Assembly (NCBI RefSeq): GCF_000298235.1
Contig: NZ_BAHE01000002.1
Location: forward strand, 248,001-312,000
DNA from: Gordonia namibiensis NBRC 108229
Lineage (GTDB): Bacteria > Actinomycetota > Actinomycetes > Mycobacteriales > Mycobacteriaceae
Direction of reading: 5' to 3'
DNA length: 64,000 bases
Below the pieces are notes generated by a model. The model made no database searches, was not told where the DNA came from, and worked only from the letters and a program-made list of their open reading frames with translations. A program made the translations under genes and the position numbers. This document shows, piece by piece, positions 49,092-60,881 of the stretch; the first letter of the stretch is position 1, and every line of letters starts with the position of its first letter.

Positions 49092-50157
49092 CCTCTGGGC
49101 TGTCGTACTGGCCTTCGCGCTGCTCGGCGGAAACGCCTTCTTCGTCGGCGCCGAGTTCTCACTGATCTCGGCCCGCCGCGACCGGCTCGAGGCGCTGGCC
49201 GAGAGTGGCAAGAGTCGCGCGCGGACCGTCATCAAGGCCGGCGAACACCTGTCGCTCATGCTGGCCGGCGCGCAGCTGGGCATCACGATCTGCTCGATCC
49301 TGCTCGGCCGCGTCGGCGAACCGGCGGTCGCGCACCTCATCGAGAAACCACTCGAACTCGCGCACGTGCCGCACGCGCTGCTGCACCCGATCTCGTTCGC
49401 CATCGCATTGTCGCTGGTGGTGGTCCTGCACATCCTGCTCGGTGAGATGGTGCCGAAGAACATCGCACTCGCGGGACCCGAATCGGCGGCCATGCTGCTG
49501 GTTCCGGTGCATCTCATGTTCATCCGCCTGGTGCGTCCGCTGATCTCCTTTTACAACTGGACCGCCAACATCTCCCTTCGCCTGATGCGCGTCGAACCGA
49601 AGGACGAACTCGAGTCCACGGTGTCGTTGGGTGAACTCGCGCAGATGCTCGGCGAGTCCAAGCAGGAAGGCCTCATCGACGCCGAGGAACACGAGCGCCT
49701 CACCCGGGCCCTGCAGTCCATCGGCCGCACCGTCGCCGAGGTGATGATCCCCCTCGAGAAGATGCGCAGCGTCAAGGTTCAGGTGTCGGCGACCGGCGGG
49801 ATCGGGCCGACGCTCGGTGCCGTCGAGAAGGCCGTCAGCGAGACCGGGTTCTCCCGCTTCCCGGTCCGCGGATCCGACGGCACCTTCACCGGCTACCTGC
49901 ATCTGAAGGACGTCCTCGACGAGATCCTCGACGAGCACATCGGCCCCGACACCATCATCGGTGTCGACAAGATCCGCCCGTTGCCGGTCATCGCGTCCAC
50001 CACGCCCCTCGACGAGGCGACCACTGTGCTGCGCCGCACCAGCTCGCACCTCGGCGCGGTGGTGGACGACAACGGCCGCACGATCGGCATCGTCCCACTC
50101 GCCGATCTCGTCGAGGAGTTCGTCGGCAACGTCCGGGACGAGACCCATCGGGTGTGA
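49084..50157 (+). CDS. CNNM/CBS protein without CorC domain (Rv1841c-like)
   Basis: 357 aa from ATG 49084 within the end of the previous gene (ATGGGTGA overlap). Same fold as its neighbour: AFFVGAEFSLISARRDRLEAL, LSLMLAGAQLGITICSILLGRVGEP, LGEMVPKNIALAGPESAAML, then a CBS pair (VMIPLEKMRSV, FSRFPVRGSDGTFTGYLHLKDVLDE, AVVDDNGRTIGIVPLADLVEE). It stops after the second CBS, lacking the C-terminal CorC_HlyC domain. The two probably form a heterodimeric Mg2+/ion exporter (inference from pairing conserved with mycobacteria). Confidence 0.92.
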   Translation: MGDLWAVVLAFALLGGNAFFVGAEFSLISARRDRLEALAESGKSRARTVIKAGEHLSLMLAGAQLGITICSILLGRVGEPAVAHLIEKPLELAHVPHALLHPISFAIALSLVVVLHILLGEMVPKNIALAGPESAAMLLVPVHLMFIRLVRPLISFYNWTANISLRLMRVEPKDELESTVSLGELAQMLGESKQEGLIDAEEHERLTRALQSIGRTVAEVMIPLEKMRSVKVQVSATGGIGPTLGAVEKAVSETGFSRFPVRGSDGTFTGYLHLKDVLDEILDEHIGPDTIIGVDKIRPLPVIASTTPLDEATTVLRRTSSHLGAVVDDNGRTIGIVPLADLVEEFVGNVRDETHRV

Positions 50158-51044
50158 GCACCATGACCGTGTACGTGGAAGAACAGACGGTGTTGGCGGG
50201 CCATGAGTGGCGCGCCCGCCGCGACGACCATCAGCGTCGCGTTGACGCGCTCATCGGCCCGTACCTCGAGGCGCGCCGCAAGGGCGGGAAGCATCCCGTC
50301 ATCGACTTCCTGTTCACCTATTACTCGTCGCGGCCGTCCCACGTGCTGCGCTGGCATCCGGGTTTCGGCGTGCAGCTCGAGGACGCCGACGAGTTCCTAC
50401 CCCTGCGCGGCTACGAGCGAGCCGGCTCCGGCGTTCGCGTGGGCACCGACTATGTCCGGCGTCGCCAGGACGCCTTGCAGGCAACCGTGGCCCTCCTGGG
50501 AGCGACAGCCGCGCGACCGGCTCGCCTGGGCTGCTTCGGACTCCACGAGTGGGCGATGGTCTACCGCACCGACGAGACCCGGCACGACATCCCGCTGCGC
50601 TTGGGCGCCGCGGGCGTCGATCGGGTCGTCGAACAGATGCCTTTGCGCTGCACCCACTTCGACGCCTACCGTTTTTTCACCGAGCCGGCCCGGCCGCGCA
50701 ACGAGCACGAGTTGAGCCGCGCGTCGCAGGTCGACCACGAACAACCGGGCTGCCTGCACGCCACCATGGACCTCTACCGGCACTGCTTCACCCTGGCGCC
50801 GCTGCTGCCCGCCGACCTCACCGTCGACTGTTTCGGGCTCGCCCTGCGCGCCCGAGATCTCGACATGCGGGCGAGTCCCTACGATCTGCGCCACCTGGGA
50901 TACGAGCCGGTCCCGATCGAGACCCCTGCCGGACGAGCCGAGTACGTCCGCGAACAGTCGGCCATCGCCGACGCCGGAACACAACTCCGTGCGGAGTTGT
51001 TGGGGCGGTGTACGCACCTGGCCGAGATCGCCCGCCACGCCTAA
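50154..51044 (+). CDS. conserved actinobacterial protein, often annotated 3-methyladenine DNA glycosylase
   Basis: 296 aa from GTG 50154 (GTGA overlap with the previous stop; ATG 50163 is an alternative). Contains LVGPYLEARRKGGKHPVIDFLF-like opening (ALIGPYLEARRKGGKHPVID), FLFTYYSSRPSHVLRWHPGFG, CFGLHEWAMVYRTDETRHDIPLRLG and LRCTHFDAYRFFTEPARPRNE. The family is common in actinobacteria and carries the glycosylase label, but I see neither the helix-hairpin-helix nor the AAG-type catalytic motifs of known 3-methyladenine glycosylases, so the label is doubtful. Translationally coupled to the CNNM pair. Confidence 0.75.
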   Translation: MSTMTVYVEEQTVLAGHEWRARRDDHQRRVDALIGPYLEARRKGGKHPVIDFLFTYYSSRPSHVLRWHPGFGVQLEDADEFLPLRGYERAGSGVRVGTDYVRRRQDALQATVALLGATAARPARLGCFGLHEWAMVYRTDETRHDIPLRLGAAGVDRVVEQMPLRCTHFDAYRFFTEPARPRNEHELSRASQVDHEQPGCLHATMDLYRHCFTLAPLLPADLTVDCFGLALRARDLDMRASPYDLRHLGYEPVPIETPAGRAEYVREQSAIADAGTQLRAELLGRCTHLAEIARHA

Positions 51045-51119
51045 ACAGGACGCCTGTACGGTTCAGCCTTACCGGCTAGTAGCATGGATCTCGTCTTCAT
51101 TCGCTCGAGAAAGGCAGTC

Positions 51120-53312
51120 ATGTCGGACCGGATCACCGTCAACGGGTTGCAGGTCGCTTCCGTCCTGTACGACTTCATCAACAACGAGGCGTTGCCCGGT
51201 ACCGGTGTAGAGGCCGACGCCTTCTGGTCGGGCGCAGCATCGGTGATCGCCGACCTCGCCCCGCGCAACCGCGAGCTGCTCGCCGTCCGCGACGATCTGC
51301 AGACCAAGATCGATGCCTGGCACCGCGATCACCAGGGCGCCGACCTCACCCCCGGCTCCGCCGACTTCGACGCCTACAAGAGCTTCCTGACCGAGATCGG
51401 CTACCTCGCCGAGGTCCCCGCCGATTTCCAGATCACCACCGACAACGTGGACCGCGAGATCGCCGAGACCGCCGGCCCGCAGCTGGTCGTGCCGGTCCTC
51501 AACGCCCGCTTCGCGCTGAACGCCTCCAACGCCCGCTGGGGTTCGCTGTACGACGCCCTCTACGGCACCGACGCGATCCCGGAGACCGACGGCGCCGAGA
51601 AGGGTTCGTCGTACAACAAGGTCCGCGGCGACAAGGTCATCGCCTACGCCAAGGACTTCCTGGACAAGGCTGTCCCGCTCGAGCAGTGCAGCTACACCGA
51701 CGTGCGGTCCTTCGCCGTGGTCGACGGCGCGCTGCAGGTCACGCTCGACGGTGACGCAACGTCGACGCTGGCCGATCCGGCCGCGTTCGTCGGCTACCGC
51801 GGCGAGGCCGGTTCGCCGACCTCGATCCTGCTGCGCAACAACGGACTTCACCTCGACATCGAGATCGATCCGTCCTCGCCGATCGGTTCCACCGACCCGG
51901 CCGGCATCAAGGACGTCGTCGTCGAGTCCGCGATCACCACCATCATGGACTTCGAGGACTCGGTCGCCGCGGTCGACGCCGAGGACAAGGTCACCGGCTA
52001 CCGCAACTGGCTGGGCCTGAACAAGGGCGATCTGTCCGAAGAGGTCACCAAGGGCGGCAAGACCTTCACCCGTGTGCTCAACGGCAACCGCGAGTACACC
52101 GCTCCCGACGGCACCGCCTTCGACCTCCACGGTCGTTCGCTGCTGTTCGTGCGCAACGTCGGTCACCTGATGACCAACGACGCGATCCTCGACGCCGACG
52201 GCAACGAGGTCCCCGAGGGCATCCTCGACGGTCTGGTCACCTCGCTGATCGGCATCCATGGCCTGAGCAGCGAGGGTCTGCAGAACTCGCGGACCGGTTC
52301 GGTCTACATCGTGAAGCCGAAGATGCACGGCCCCGACGAGGTCGCCTTCACCGTCGAGCTCTTCGGTCGCGTCGAGCAGGTCCTCGGTCTGCCGAAGAAC
52401 ACCCTCAAGGTCGGCATCATGGACGAGGAACGCCGGACCACGGTCAACCTCAAGGCCTGCATCAAGGCCGCCTCGGAGCGCGTGGTGTTCATCAACACCG
52501 GCTTCCTCGACCGCACCGGCGACGAGATCCACACCTCCATGGAGGCCGGCGCCATGGTGCGCAAGGCCGAGATGAAGAAGCAGAAGTGGATCGCGGCGTA
52601 CGAGGACTTCAACGTCGACACCGGTCTGCACGCGGGACTGCAGCACAAGGCGCAGATCGGTAAGGGCATGTGGGCCATGCCGGATCTGATGGCCGACATG
52701 CTCGAGCAGAAGATCGGTCACCCCAAGGCCGGTGCCACCACCGCATGGGTGCCGTCCCCGACCGCCGCGACCCTGCACGCACTGCACTACCACCAGATCG
52801 ACGTCTTCGAGCGTCAGGACGAGATCGCCAAGCGCGACCCGGCCTCGGTCGACGACATCCTCACCGTGCCGCTGGCCGCGAAGACCGACTGGTCCGACGA
52901 GGAGAAGCAGCAGGAGCTCGACAACAACTGCCAGTCGATCCTGGGCTACGTGGTCCGCTGGATCGATGCAGGTGTCGGATGCTCGAAGGTGCCCGACATC
53001 CACGACGTCGCGCTGATGGAGGACCGCGCCACCCTGCGTATCTCCAGCCAGCTGCTGGCGAACTGGCTGCGTCACGGCATCGTCTCCGAGGCCGACATCG
53101 TCGCCTCGCTCGAGCGGATGGCGCCGGTCGTCGACCGTCAGAACGCCGGCGACAAGGCCTACAAGCCGATGGCCCCGGACTTCGACTCCAACATCGCCTT
53201 CCAGGCGGCCAAGGAGCTGATCCTCGAGGGCACGACGCAGCCCAGCGGCTACACCGAGCCGATCCTGCATCGCCGTCGCCGCGAGTACAAGGCCGCCAAC
53301 GCGGCCGGCTGA
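51120..53312 (+). CDS. glcB: malate synthase G
   Basis: 730 aa from ATG 51120 ([19 protein letters not shown]) after GAGAAAGG; a frame-extending ATG 36 bp upstream lacks a ribosome site. Long G-type malate synthase with insertion domain: [99 protein letters not shown], and [27 protein letters not shown]. Condenses glyoxylate with acetyl-CoA for the glyoxylate bypass. Corresponds to Rv1837c in position. Confidence 0.97.
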   Translation: MSDRITVNGLQVASVLYDFINNEALPGTGVEADAFWSGAASVIADLAPRNRELLAVRDDLQTKIDAWHRDHQGADLTPGSADFDAYKSFLTEIGYLAEVPADFQITTDNVDREIAETAGPQLVVPVLNARFALNASNARWGSLYDALYGTDAIPETDGAEKGSSYNKVRGDKVIAYAKDFLDKAVPLEQCSYTDVRSFAVVDGALQVTLDGDATSTLADPAAFVGYRGEAGSPTSILLRNNGLHLDIEIDPSSPIGSTDPAGIKDVVVESAITTIMDFEDSVAAVDAEDKVTGYRNWLGLNKGDLSEEVTKGGKTFTRVLNGNREYTAPDGTAFDLHGRSLLFVRNVGHLMTNDAILDADGNEVPEGILDGLVTSLIGIHGLSSEGLQNSRTGSVYIVKPKMHGPDEVAFTVELFGRVEQVLGLPKNTLKVGIMDEERRTTVNLKACIKAASERVVFINTGFLDRTGDEIHTSMEAGAMVRKAEMKKQKWIAAYEDFNVDTGLHAGLQHKAQIGKGMWAMPDLMADMLEQKIGHPKAGATTAWVPSPTAATLHALHYHQIDVFERQDEIAKRDPASVDDILTVPLAAKTDWSDEEKQQELDNNCQSILGYVVRWIDAGVGCSKVPDIHDVALMEDRATLRISSQLLANWLRHGIVSEADIVASLERMAPVVDRQNAGDKAYKPMAPDFDSNIAFQAAKELILEGTTQPSGYTEPILHRRRREYKAANAAG

Positions 53313-53339
53313 CACCCCGGCCACGACGCACTGATACGA

Positions 53340-53368
53340 CCGTGCCGGTCCCCGATGGACCGGCACGG
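53340..53368 (+). terminator. glcB terminator hairpin
   Basis: ccgtgccggtcc (53340-53351) pairs exactly with ggaccggcacgg (53357-53368) around a 5-nt loop, 27 bp after glcB. Confidence 0.8.
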
Positions 53369-53447
53369 CGTATCGTCGTACCCTGCGCTGCACATCGACC
53401 GGGTGGAGCCCGGGGACAGCACGCTCAGAGCAGGGAGGGCATCAGCG

Positions 53448-54680
53448 TTGGCACATCATCGGAACCGCGGGGAGAGCATCCGGAACCGTGGCGTCAGCCG
53501 AGGTGTCGTCTTCGCAATGCTGTCGATCCTGCTCGTCGCGGCCATCGTCGTCACCTGGCGAGACCTCGGCGACCGCATCAACCGGCAGGCCGACGACGCC
53601 GCCGCGCAGTGCGTCGAAGGTGCCACCTCGGTACCGATCATCGCCGATCCCGACATCGCACCCGGTCTTGCGGCGATCGCGACCTCGTTCGCGAACACGA
53701 AACCGGTGGTCCGTGACCACTGCATCACCATCGCCGTCCGGCCCGGCGACGCGAAGATCACCCTCGACGGTCTGACCGGGACGTGGGAAGCCGACTCCAT
53801 GGGCGCCTACCCCGCCGCCTGGGTGCCGCAGTCGTCGGTGTGGTCGGCGGATCTGGCCTCGGCCAAACCCGATCTGATCGAGGGCAACTCCCGTTCACTC
53901 GTCTCGACACCGGTCGTCCTCGCGGTCTCACCAGAGCTGGCCAAGGCCGCCGGCGACCAGCTCGACTGGTCACAGATCCCACTCTTGCAACAACGGGACG
54001 CCTCGCTCACCGAGTTCGGCCTGCAGGGCTGGGGCTCGTTGCGCATGGCGATGCCGATCGGCGCTCAGTCCGACGCGAGCGCGCTGGCAGCTCAGGCGGT
54101 CGCCACCCGCGTGACACGGACAACCGGCCCGCTGACCACTGCCGACGCGGAGTCGCCACGGGTGACCTCGAGCGTGAAGGCGATGCTCGGCGGCGCGCCG
54201 CTCTCGCCCGACGGAACCCCGCAGGGCGCGGCCACCGCGATCGCCAATGCCGCCGACCCGGCAAAGGCCGGTATCCACGCCGTGCCGATCACCGAGCAAC
54301 GACTGTTCCAGATGACCAGGACCGACCAGCCCGCGAAGTTGGCCGAGGTGATCCCGTCCGGGCCGACTCCGATCGCGGACTACCCGGTCGTCCGTCTTTC
54401 CGGACCGGAGGTCGGCGACGTCGCAGCCGACGCGGTCGCGGAGTTCATCTCCTACGCCTCGCAGCCCGAACAGCTGCAGCTGCTCACCGAGCTCGGCTTC
54501 CGCGGCGACGCCCCGATGCCGGCCGCCACCGCCACGGTCACCTTCCCCCGTACCCCCAACCCGATGCCCACGCCGGAGGACGGCGCGATCGTCGCGATCA
54601 ACCGCGTGGTCTACGGACCAACGAGTGTGCCGGCGAGCTCTGCGGTCTCGCCGGCACCTTCGGGAACCGCGGGCGGATAG
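53448..54680 (+). CDS. membrane-anchored substrate-binding-like protein (Rv1836c-like N-terminal part)
   Basis: 410 aa from TTG 53448, chosen because AGGGAGG sits 8 bp upstream; no ATG or GTG with a ribosome site is nearby. Single transmembrane anchor about residues 16-36 (GVVFAMLSILLVAAIVVTW), then an extracytoplasmic type 2 periplasmic-binding-like domain: GATSVPIIADPDIAPGLAAIA, AYPAAWVPQSSVWSADL, LVSTPVVLAVSPELA, ending with the Pro/Ala/Ser-rich PASSAVSPAPSGTAGG. It follows glcB as Rv1836c does in M. tuberculosis, but that protein is about 677 aa with, as I recall, a C-terminal VWA domain that is missing here. A tandem repeat starts right after the stop. Confidence 0.75.
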   Translation: MAHHRNRGESIRNRGVSRGVVFAMLSILLVAAIVVTWRDLGDRINRQADDAAAQCVEGATSVPIIADPDIAPGLAAIATSFANTKPVVRDHCITIAVRPGDAKITLDGLTGTWEADSMGAYPAAWVPQSSVWSADLASAKPDLIEGNSRSLVSTPVVLAVSPELAKAAGDQLDWSQIPLLQQRDASLTEFGLQGWGSLRMAMPIGAQSDASALAAQAVATRVTRTTGPLTTADAESPRVTSSVKAMLGGAPLSPDGTPQGAATAIANAADPAKAGIHAVPITEQRLFQMTRTDQPAKLAEVIPSGPTPIADYPVVRLSGPEVGDVAADAVAEFISYASQPEQLQLLTELGFRGDAPMPAATATVTFPRTPNPMPTPEDGAIVAINRVVYGPTSVPASSAVSPAPSGTAGG

Positions 54681-54695
54681 CAGACGCCCGAGTCG

Positions 54696-54892
54696 TTTCG
54701 ATACGGCTCGTCGCTGCGCTCCTCACCTACTCAACGAACAGCTGGACGACTCGACGCTGCACTCCTCACCTACTCAACGAGCAGGTGGATGACTCGACGC
54801 TGCACTCCTCACCTACTCAACGAGCAGGTGGACGGCTCGACGCTGCGCTCCTCACCTACTCGACGAGCAGATGAGGAGCGGAGCCACGTTCA
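54696..54892. repeat. 43-bp tandem array after a REP-like start
   Basis: tttcgatacggctcgtcg (54696-54713) matches the left end of the element at 21702. Four contiguous 43-bp units follow at 54705, 54748, 54791 and 54834 (to 54876), each with ctcctcacctact; units 2 and 3 differ at one base. It lies between the convergent Rv1836c-like gene and gcvP. Confidence 0.88.
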
Positions 54893-54898
54893 CTCAGG

Positions 54899-57769
<2,871 letters not shown>

Positions 57770-57816
57770 GGTGAGGGCAACCTCTCGCAGGCGCCGGCGC
57801 GGTGCCGGCAGGCTCG

Positions 57817-58034
57817 CCCTCCCCCTCTGTCATGTCGCCGGCCGGTGGCCGGGAGACGCCTGAGAGATTCGGTGCCACGCGGCGTTGCGTGACGACCTTT
57901 CACCGTGGGCGGACGACGAGTCGTCACTTTCCAGAGACGCCGTCACCACCACGGTCCGGGTGCCTGAGAGTTTGACGGAGAGGTGTTGCTCCTTCGGCGG
58001 TCACCTTGGACTGCTCGGTGACGCTCTCCCGTGG
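57817..58034 (-). promoter_or_regulatory. tandem glycine riboswitch of gcvP
   Basis: Read on the minus strand: aptamer 1 (about 58032-57927) has GGGAGAG, GCCGAAGGAGCAA, CTCTCAGGCA and closing TCTCTGGAAAG; aptamer 2 (about 57926-57817) has GGTGAAAGG, GAATCTCTCAGGCG and the closing GACAGAGGGGG. Both share the CTCTCAGG core of glycine aptamers. About 48 nt with a GC hairpin lie between it and the gcvP ATG, so it probably acts on this transcript, switching on in glycine. Confidence 0.93.
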
Positions 58035-58135
58035 CGTAGCGACGCGCGCACCAGTGTACGCAGGTCGACGTCGCGTTGGTCCAGACGACGTCGGGAGAGT
58101 CATGAGGATCACGCGCTGACGCGCGCGGATGCGTT

Positions 58136-58777
58136 CTAGCCGGTGCGGCGGGTGCGGTTCTTGCGGCGTGCCGCGAGTTCGTCCTCGGGCGCTGCCTCGC
58201 TGACGCCGCCGTCGGCCCGTTCACCCGGGAAGTCGGCGATGGTGCCGGTGAGTTCGCGCATGGCGCCACTGACCGCGATACCGAAGACGCCCTGTCCGCC
58301 CTGGAGGAGGTCGACGACCTCTTCGGCGGAGGTGCACTCGTAGACGGTGGTGCCGTCGGAGAAGAGCGTGATCTTGGCCAGGTCCTCGACGCCGCGCTGG
58401 CGGAGGTGGTCGACTGCGACACGGATGTTCTGCAGGGAGATGCCGGTGTCGAGGAGACGCTTGACGATCTTGAGGACGAGGATGTCCTTGAACGAGTACA
58501 GACGCTGGCTGCCCGACCCCGCGGCGCCGCGGATCGACGGGACGACCAGCGAGGTGCGTGCCCAGTAGTCGAGCTGGCGGTAGGTGATGCCGGCGATCTG
58601 GCAGGCACTCGGCACTCGGTAGCCGACGAGCTCGTCGGGCACGGTGTCATCGGGGAAGAGACCCGGTGCGACCTCCTCGAGGCTGCCCTGCGTCGGGCCC
58701 GCGGGACGATCGGTCACAGCATGGTCGGGTGACGGGTCGCTCGACGTCACTTCACTGTCGACCGGACGATCGCCCAC
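58136..58777 (-). CDS. MerR-family regulator (Rv1830-like)
   Basis: 213 aa from GTG 58777, preceded by GAGGGAGA at 8 bp; the frame extends upstream without a ribosome site. MerR winged helix at about 55-125: GYRVPSACQIAGITYRQLDYWARTSLV (helix-turn-helix), RLYSFKDILVLKIVKRLLDTGISLQNIRVAV. C-terminal domain has SDGTTVYECTSAEEVVDLLQGGQGVFGIAV. No Cys sensor cluster, so the effector is not an obvious metal. The acidic 50-residue N-terminus is unstructured. Last of the garA-MerR-nuclease-MerR series, as in M. tuberculosis. Confidence 0.92.
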   Translation of the reverse strand: MGDRPVDSEVTSSDPSPDHAVTDRPAGPTQGSLEEVAPGLFPDDTVPDELVGYRVPSACQIAGITYRQLDYWARTSLVVPSIRGAAGSGSQRLYSFKDILVLKIVKRLLDTGISLQNIRVAVDHLRQRGVEDLAKITLFSDGTTVYECTSAEEVVDLLQGGQGVFGIAVSGAMRELTGTIADFPGERADGGVSEAAPEDELAARRKNRTRRTG

Positions 58778-58964
58778 TTGATGTCTCCCTCGCAAAGCTC
58801 GGACCGGATGCCGCATCAGATGCCTGACATCCACGTCCACAGTACGCGGTCCAGGCCCTGCTCGGGTCAGCCGATCACATCTTCATCGGCCCCTGAGTGG
58901 TGCGCGATGTCGAGTTCGACGCTATGCCGAGCGGGACACCGGATCAATGCGACGCGCCATGAAG

Positions 58965-58987
58965 CTCAACCTCAAGTTGAGATTGAG
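58965..58987. promoter_or_regulatory. MerR-type palindromic operator candidate
   Basis: ctcaac (58965-58970), 5 bp, gttgag (58976-58981), then a third half-site attgag (58982-58987). It lies in the 255-bp gap upstream of the Rv1830-like MerR gene; MerR proteins often bind CCTCAAG-like dyads in their own promoters. Confidence 0.5.
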
Positions 58988-59032
58988 ACAAATGGTGACC
59001 TCCCGGTTGCCGTTCCGTAACCGGGAACCGCG

Positions 59033-59545
59033 TCAGGCGCCGCTGGCCTTGAAGTCGTCGGGCGAGACGTTGTCGAGGAATTCCTTGAACTTCTCGACCT
59101 CGTCCTCTTTGGTCTCGTCGACCGCCTCGACGGTGGTGTCCTCGGGCTCTTCCTCCGGGATCAGCAGGCCGGCCTCGGCGAGAACCTCTTCGTCGGCGAT
59201 GATCGGCACCTCGGCACGCATCGCGACGGCGATGGAATCGGAAGGCCGCGCGGACACGCGGAGATCACCCGAGAAGATCATCTCGGCGTAGAAGGTGCCC
59301 TCTTGCATGTCGACGATGCGCACCTCGAGGAGCGTCTGGCCGAACTCCCGGATGAGATTCACGATCAGATCGTGGGTCAGCGGGCGCGGCGGCTCGATCC
59401 CCTTCTGCCGCAAGGCAATCGACGCGGCCTCGCTCTGCCCGATCCAGATCGGCAGGTAGCGCTCGCCGTCGACCTCACGGAGCAGGAGCACGGGCTGGCT
59501 CTGCGGGGGCTCGACCCTGATGCCCACCACACGCATCTCGCTCAT
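59033..59545 (-). CDS. bifunctional nuclease-family protein (DUF151, Rv1829-like)
   Basis: 170 aa from ATG 59545 (MSEMRVVGIRVEPPQSQPVL) with GGGAGG upstream. DUF151 core: LREVDGERYLPIWIGQSEAASIALR, PRPLTHDLIVNLIREFGQTLLEVRI, GTFYAEMIFSGDLRVSARPSDSIAVAMRAEVPI. The family shows non-specific DNase/RNase activity in plants; in bacteria its role is unclear. A C-terminal acidic tail (EEEPEDTTVEAVDETKEDEV) follows. Conserved between the two MerR genes in mycobacteria too. Confidence 0.93.
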   Translation of the reverse strand: MSEMRVVGIRVEPPQSQPVLLLREVDGERYLPIWIGQSEAASIALRQKGIEPPRPLTHDLIVNLIREFGQTLLEVRIVDMQEGTFYAEMIFSGDLRVSARPSDSIAVAMRAEVPIIADEEVLAEAGLLIPEEEPEDTTVEAVDETKEDEVEKFKEFLDNVSPDDFKASGA

Positions 59546-59702
59546 CTCGCACCTCCCAGACGCCTCGTAGGGCGATCGATTGATGTCCTCGACGCTACAC
59601 CGCTCAGACGATGGACGGCGGCCGACTCGCTGCTGGGCGATACGACAGCTCCAGGCCGCCGGGAACACCCGAGGGCCTGGAGTGCGCTGGTCGAGAAGGA
59701 GT

Positions 59703-60425
59703 TCAGTCGAGCACGTCGCGCACGGCCGCCTTGACCAACTGCGTGTGCAGGGTCACCGACAGCGCGGCGATCTCGCGAACGAGTTCTTCGGCGCGGTCGC
59801 GCGCGCCGGTCCCCTTGCCCTTGGCGATGGGGTTGGCGATCTGTGCGACCAGGCCGGCCTCCCGGTCCGCAGACACCTTGAAGGCACGCAGATGGCGTGT
59901 CTCCAGGCCATAGCTGGCGAGCGCCGCGGCCGCCTCGACGAGGCGGACCGCGTCCTCGTCGAAGAAACCGGCCGGCCCCGGGGTCAGCAGACCGTTGCGC
60001 TGCAGTTCGGTCACGAACGCCGAGTCGACGCCCGTCCGCTCGATGAGCGTCTCCCGGGACACGCGACCGGCGCGCGCGCCGAAATCGGTTGCGGGTGCCA
60101 CGGTGCCGCGGGCCGTGGACAGAGCCACGGTCCCGCCGGAACCGAAGCCACCGTTCCCGTTGTCGATCGCGTCGAGTTGTTCCTTGATGACCTTCAGCGG
60201 GAGATAGCGGTCCCGCTGAGCAGTCAGGACGAAGCGCAACCGTTCACAGTCGGCTTCGCTGAATCGCCGGTAGCCGGACGGCGCCCGCTCCGGGGTCACC
60301 AGACCCTCCGATTCCAGGAACCGGATCTTCGAGATCGTGATGTCCGGGAAGTCATCACGCAACTGGGCGAGGACCGTGCCGATGGACATCGATCCCTCGC
60401 CGCGAGGGGCCGTGGACGCCGTCAC
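59703..60425 (-). CDS. MerR-family regulator (Rv1828-like)
   Basis: 240 aa from GTG 60425; an internal ATG 60389 (MSIGTVLAQL) has a better ribosome site and is an alternative start. N-terminal MerR HTH: FPDITISKIRFLESEGLVTPERAPSGYRRFSEADCERL, then RYLPLKVIKEQLDAID. A long C-terminal part contains a second helical repeat (SRETLIERTGVDSAFVTELQRNGLL and AALASYGLETRHLRAFK) and ends AVRDVLD, as the M. tuberculosis protein does. Starts 6 bp after the garA stop: one operon. Confidence 0.93.
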   Translation of the reverse strand: MTASTAPRGEGSMSIGTVLAQLRDDFPDITISKIRFLESEGLVTPERAPSGYRRFSEADCERLRFVLTAQRDRYLPLKVIKEQLDAIDNGNGGFGSGGTVALSTARGTVAPATDFGARAGRVSRETLIERTGVDSAFVTELQRNGLLTPGPAGFFDEDAVRLVEAAAALASYGLETRHLRAFKVSADREAGLVAQIANPIAKGKGTGARDRAEELVREIAALSVTLHTQLVKAAVRDVLD

Positions 60426-60431
60426 GACTTA

Positions 60432-60881
60432 TCAGGCGTCGGCTTCGTCGCGCGGGCCACTCAGAAAGACCAGACGGAACTTGCCGATCTGGACTTCGTC
60501 GCCGTTGCTCAGCGATGCGGTGTCGACGGGCTCCCGGTTGACGTAGGTGCCATTGAGGCTGCCCACGTCGACCACCTGAAACTCGTTGTCGCCGAGTCGG
60601 AATTCGGCGTGACGACGGCTGACCGTCACATCGTCGAGGAAGATGTCGCTGTCGGGGTGCCGACCCGCGGAGGTCGTCGGCTGGTCGAGGAGGAACCGCG
60701 ATCCCGCGTTGGGTCCCCGCTTCACGACAAGCAGCGCGGTCCCGGGAGCGAGTCGCTCGACTCCCGTCTCGGCCGGCTCACTCGAGGTGCTGGTTCCGGC
60801 ATCGAGTTCATTGATGAACTCCTCCCGGAACACCGAGGTGGTCTCCACCGGCGCCTCGAAGTCCCTGTCGTTTTCGCTCAC
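60432..60881 (-). CDS. garA: FHA-domain metabolic regulator GarA
   Basis: 149 aa from GTG 60881 (second of two adjacent GTG codons; spacing to AAGGAG is better). N-terminal ETTSVFREEF holds the tandem Thr phosphorylated by PknB/PknG in mycobacteria; residues about 50-145 are the FHA domain (VVKRGPNAGSRFLL, SAGRHPDSDIFLDDVTVSRRHAEF, VVDVGSLNGTYVNREPVD) with the phosphothreonine-binding R, S and N. Unphosphorylated GarA inhibits 2-oxoglutarate dehydrogenase and NAD-glutamate dehydrogenase and stimulates glutamate synthase. The C-terminal tail is shorter than in M. tuberculosis. Confidence 0.97.
   Translation of the reverse strand: MSENDRDFEAPVETTSVFREEFINELDAGTSTSSEPAETGVERLAPGTALLVVKRGPNAGSRFLLDQPTTSAGRHPDSDIFLDDVTVSRRHAEFRLGDNEFQVVDVGSLNGTYVNREPVDTASLSNGDEVQIGKFRLVFLSGPRDEADA

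Noticed and set aside
54696..54876. CRISPR-like array
   Set aside because: The 43-bp units are directly contiguous with no unique spacers, and no cas genes are present.
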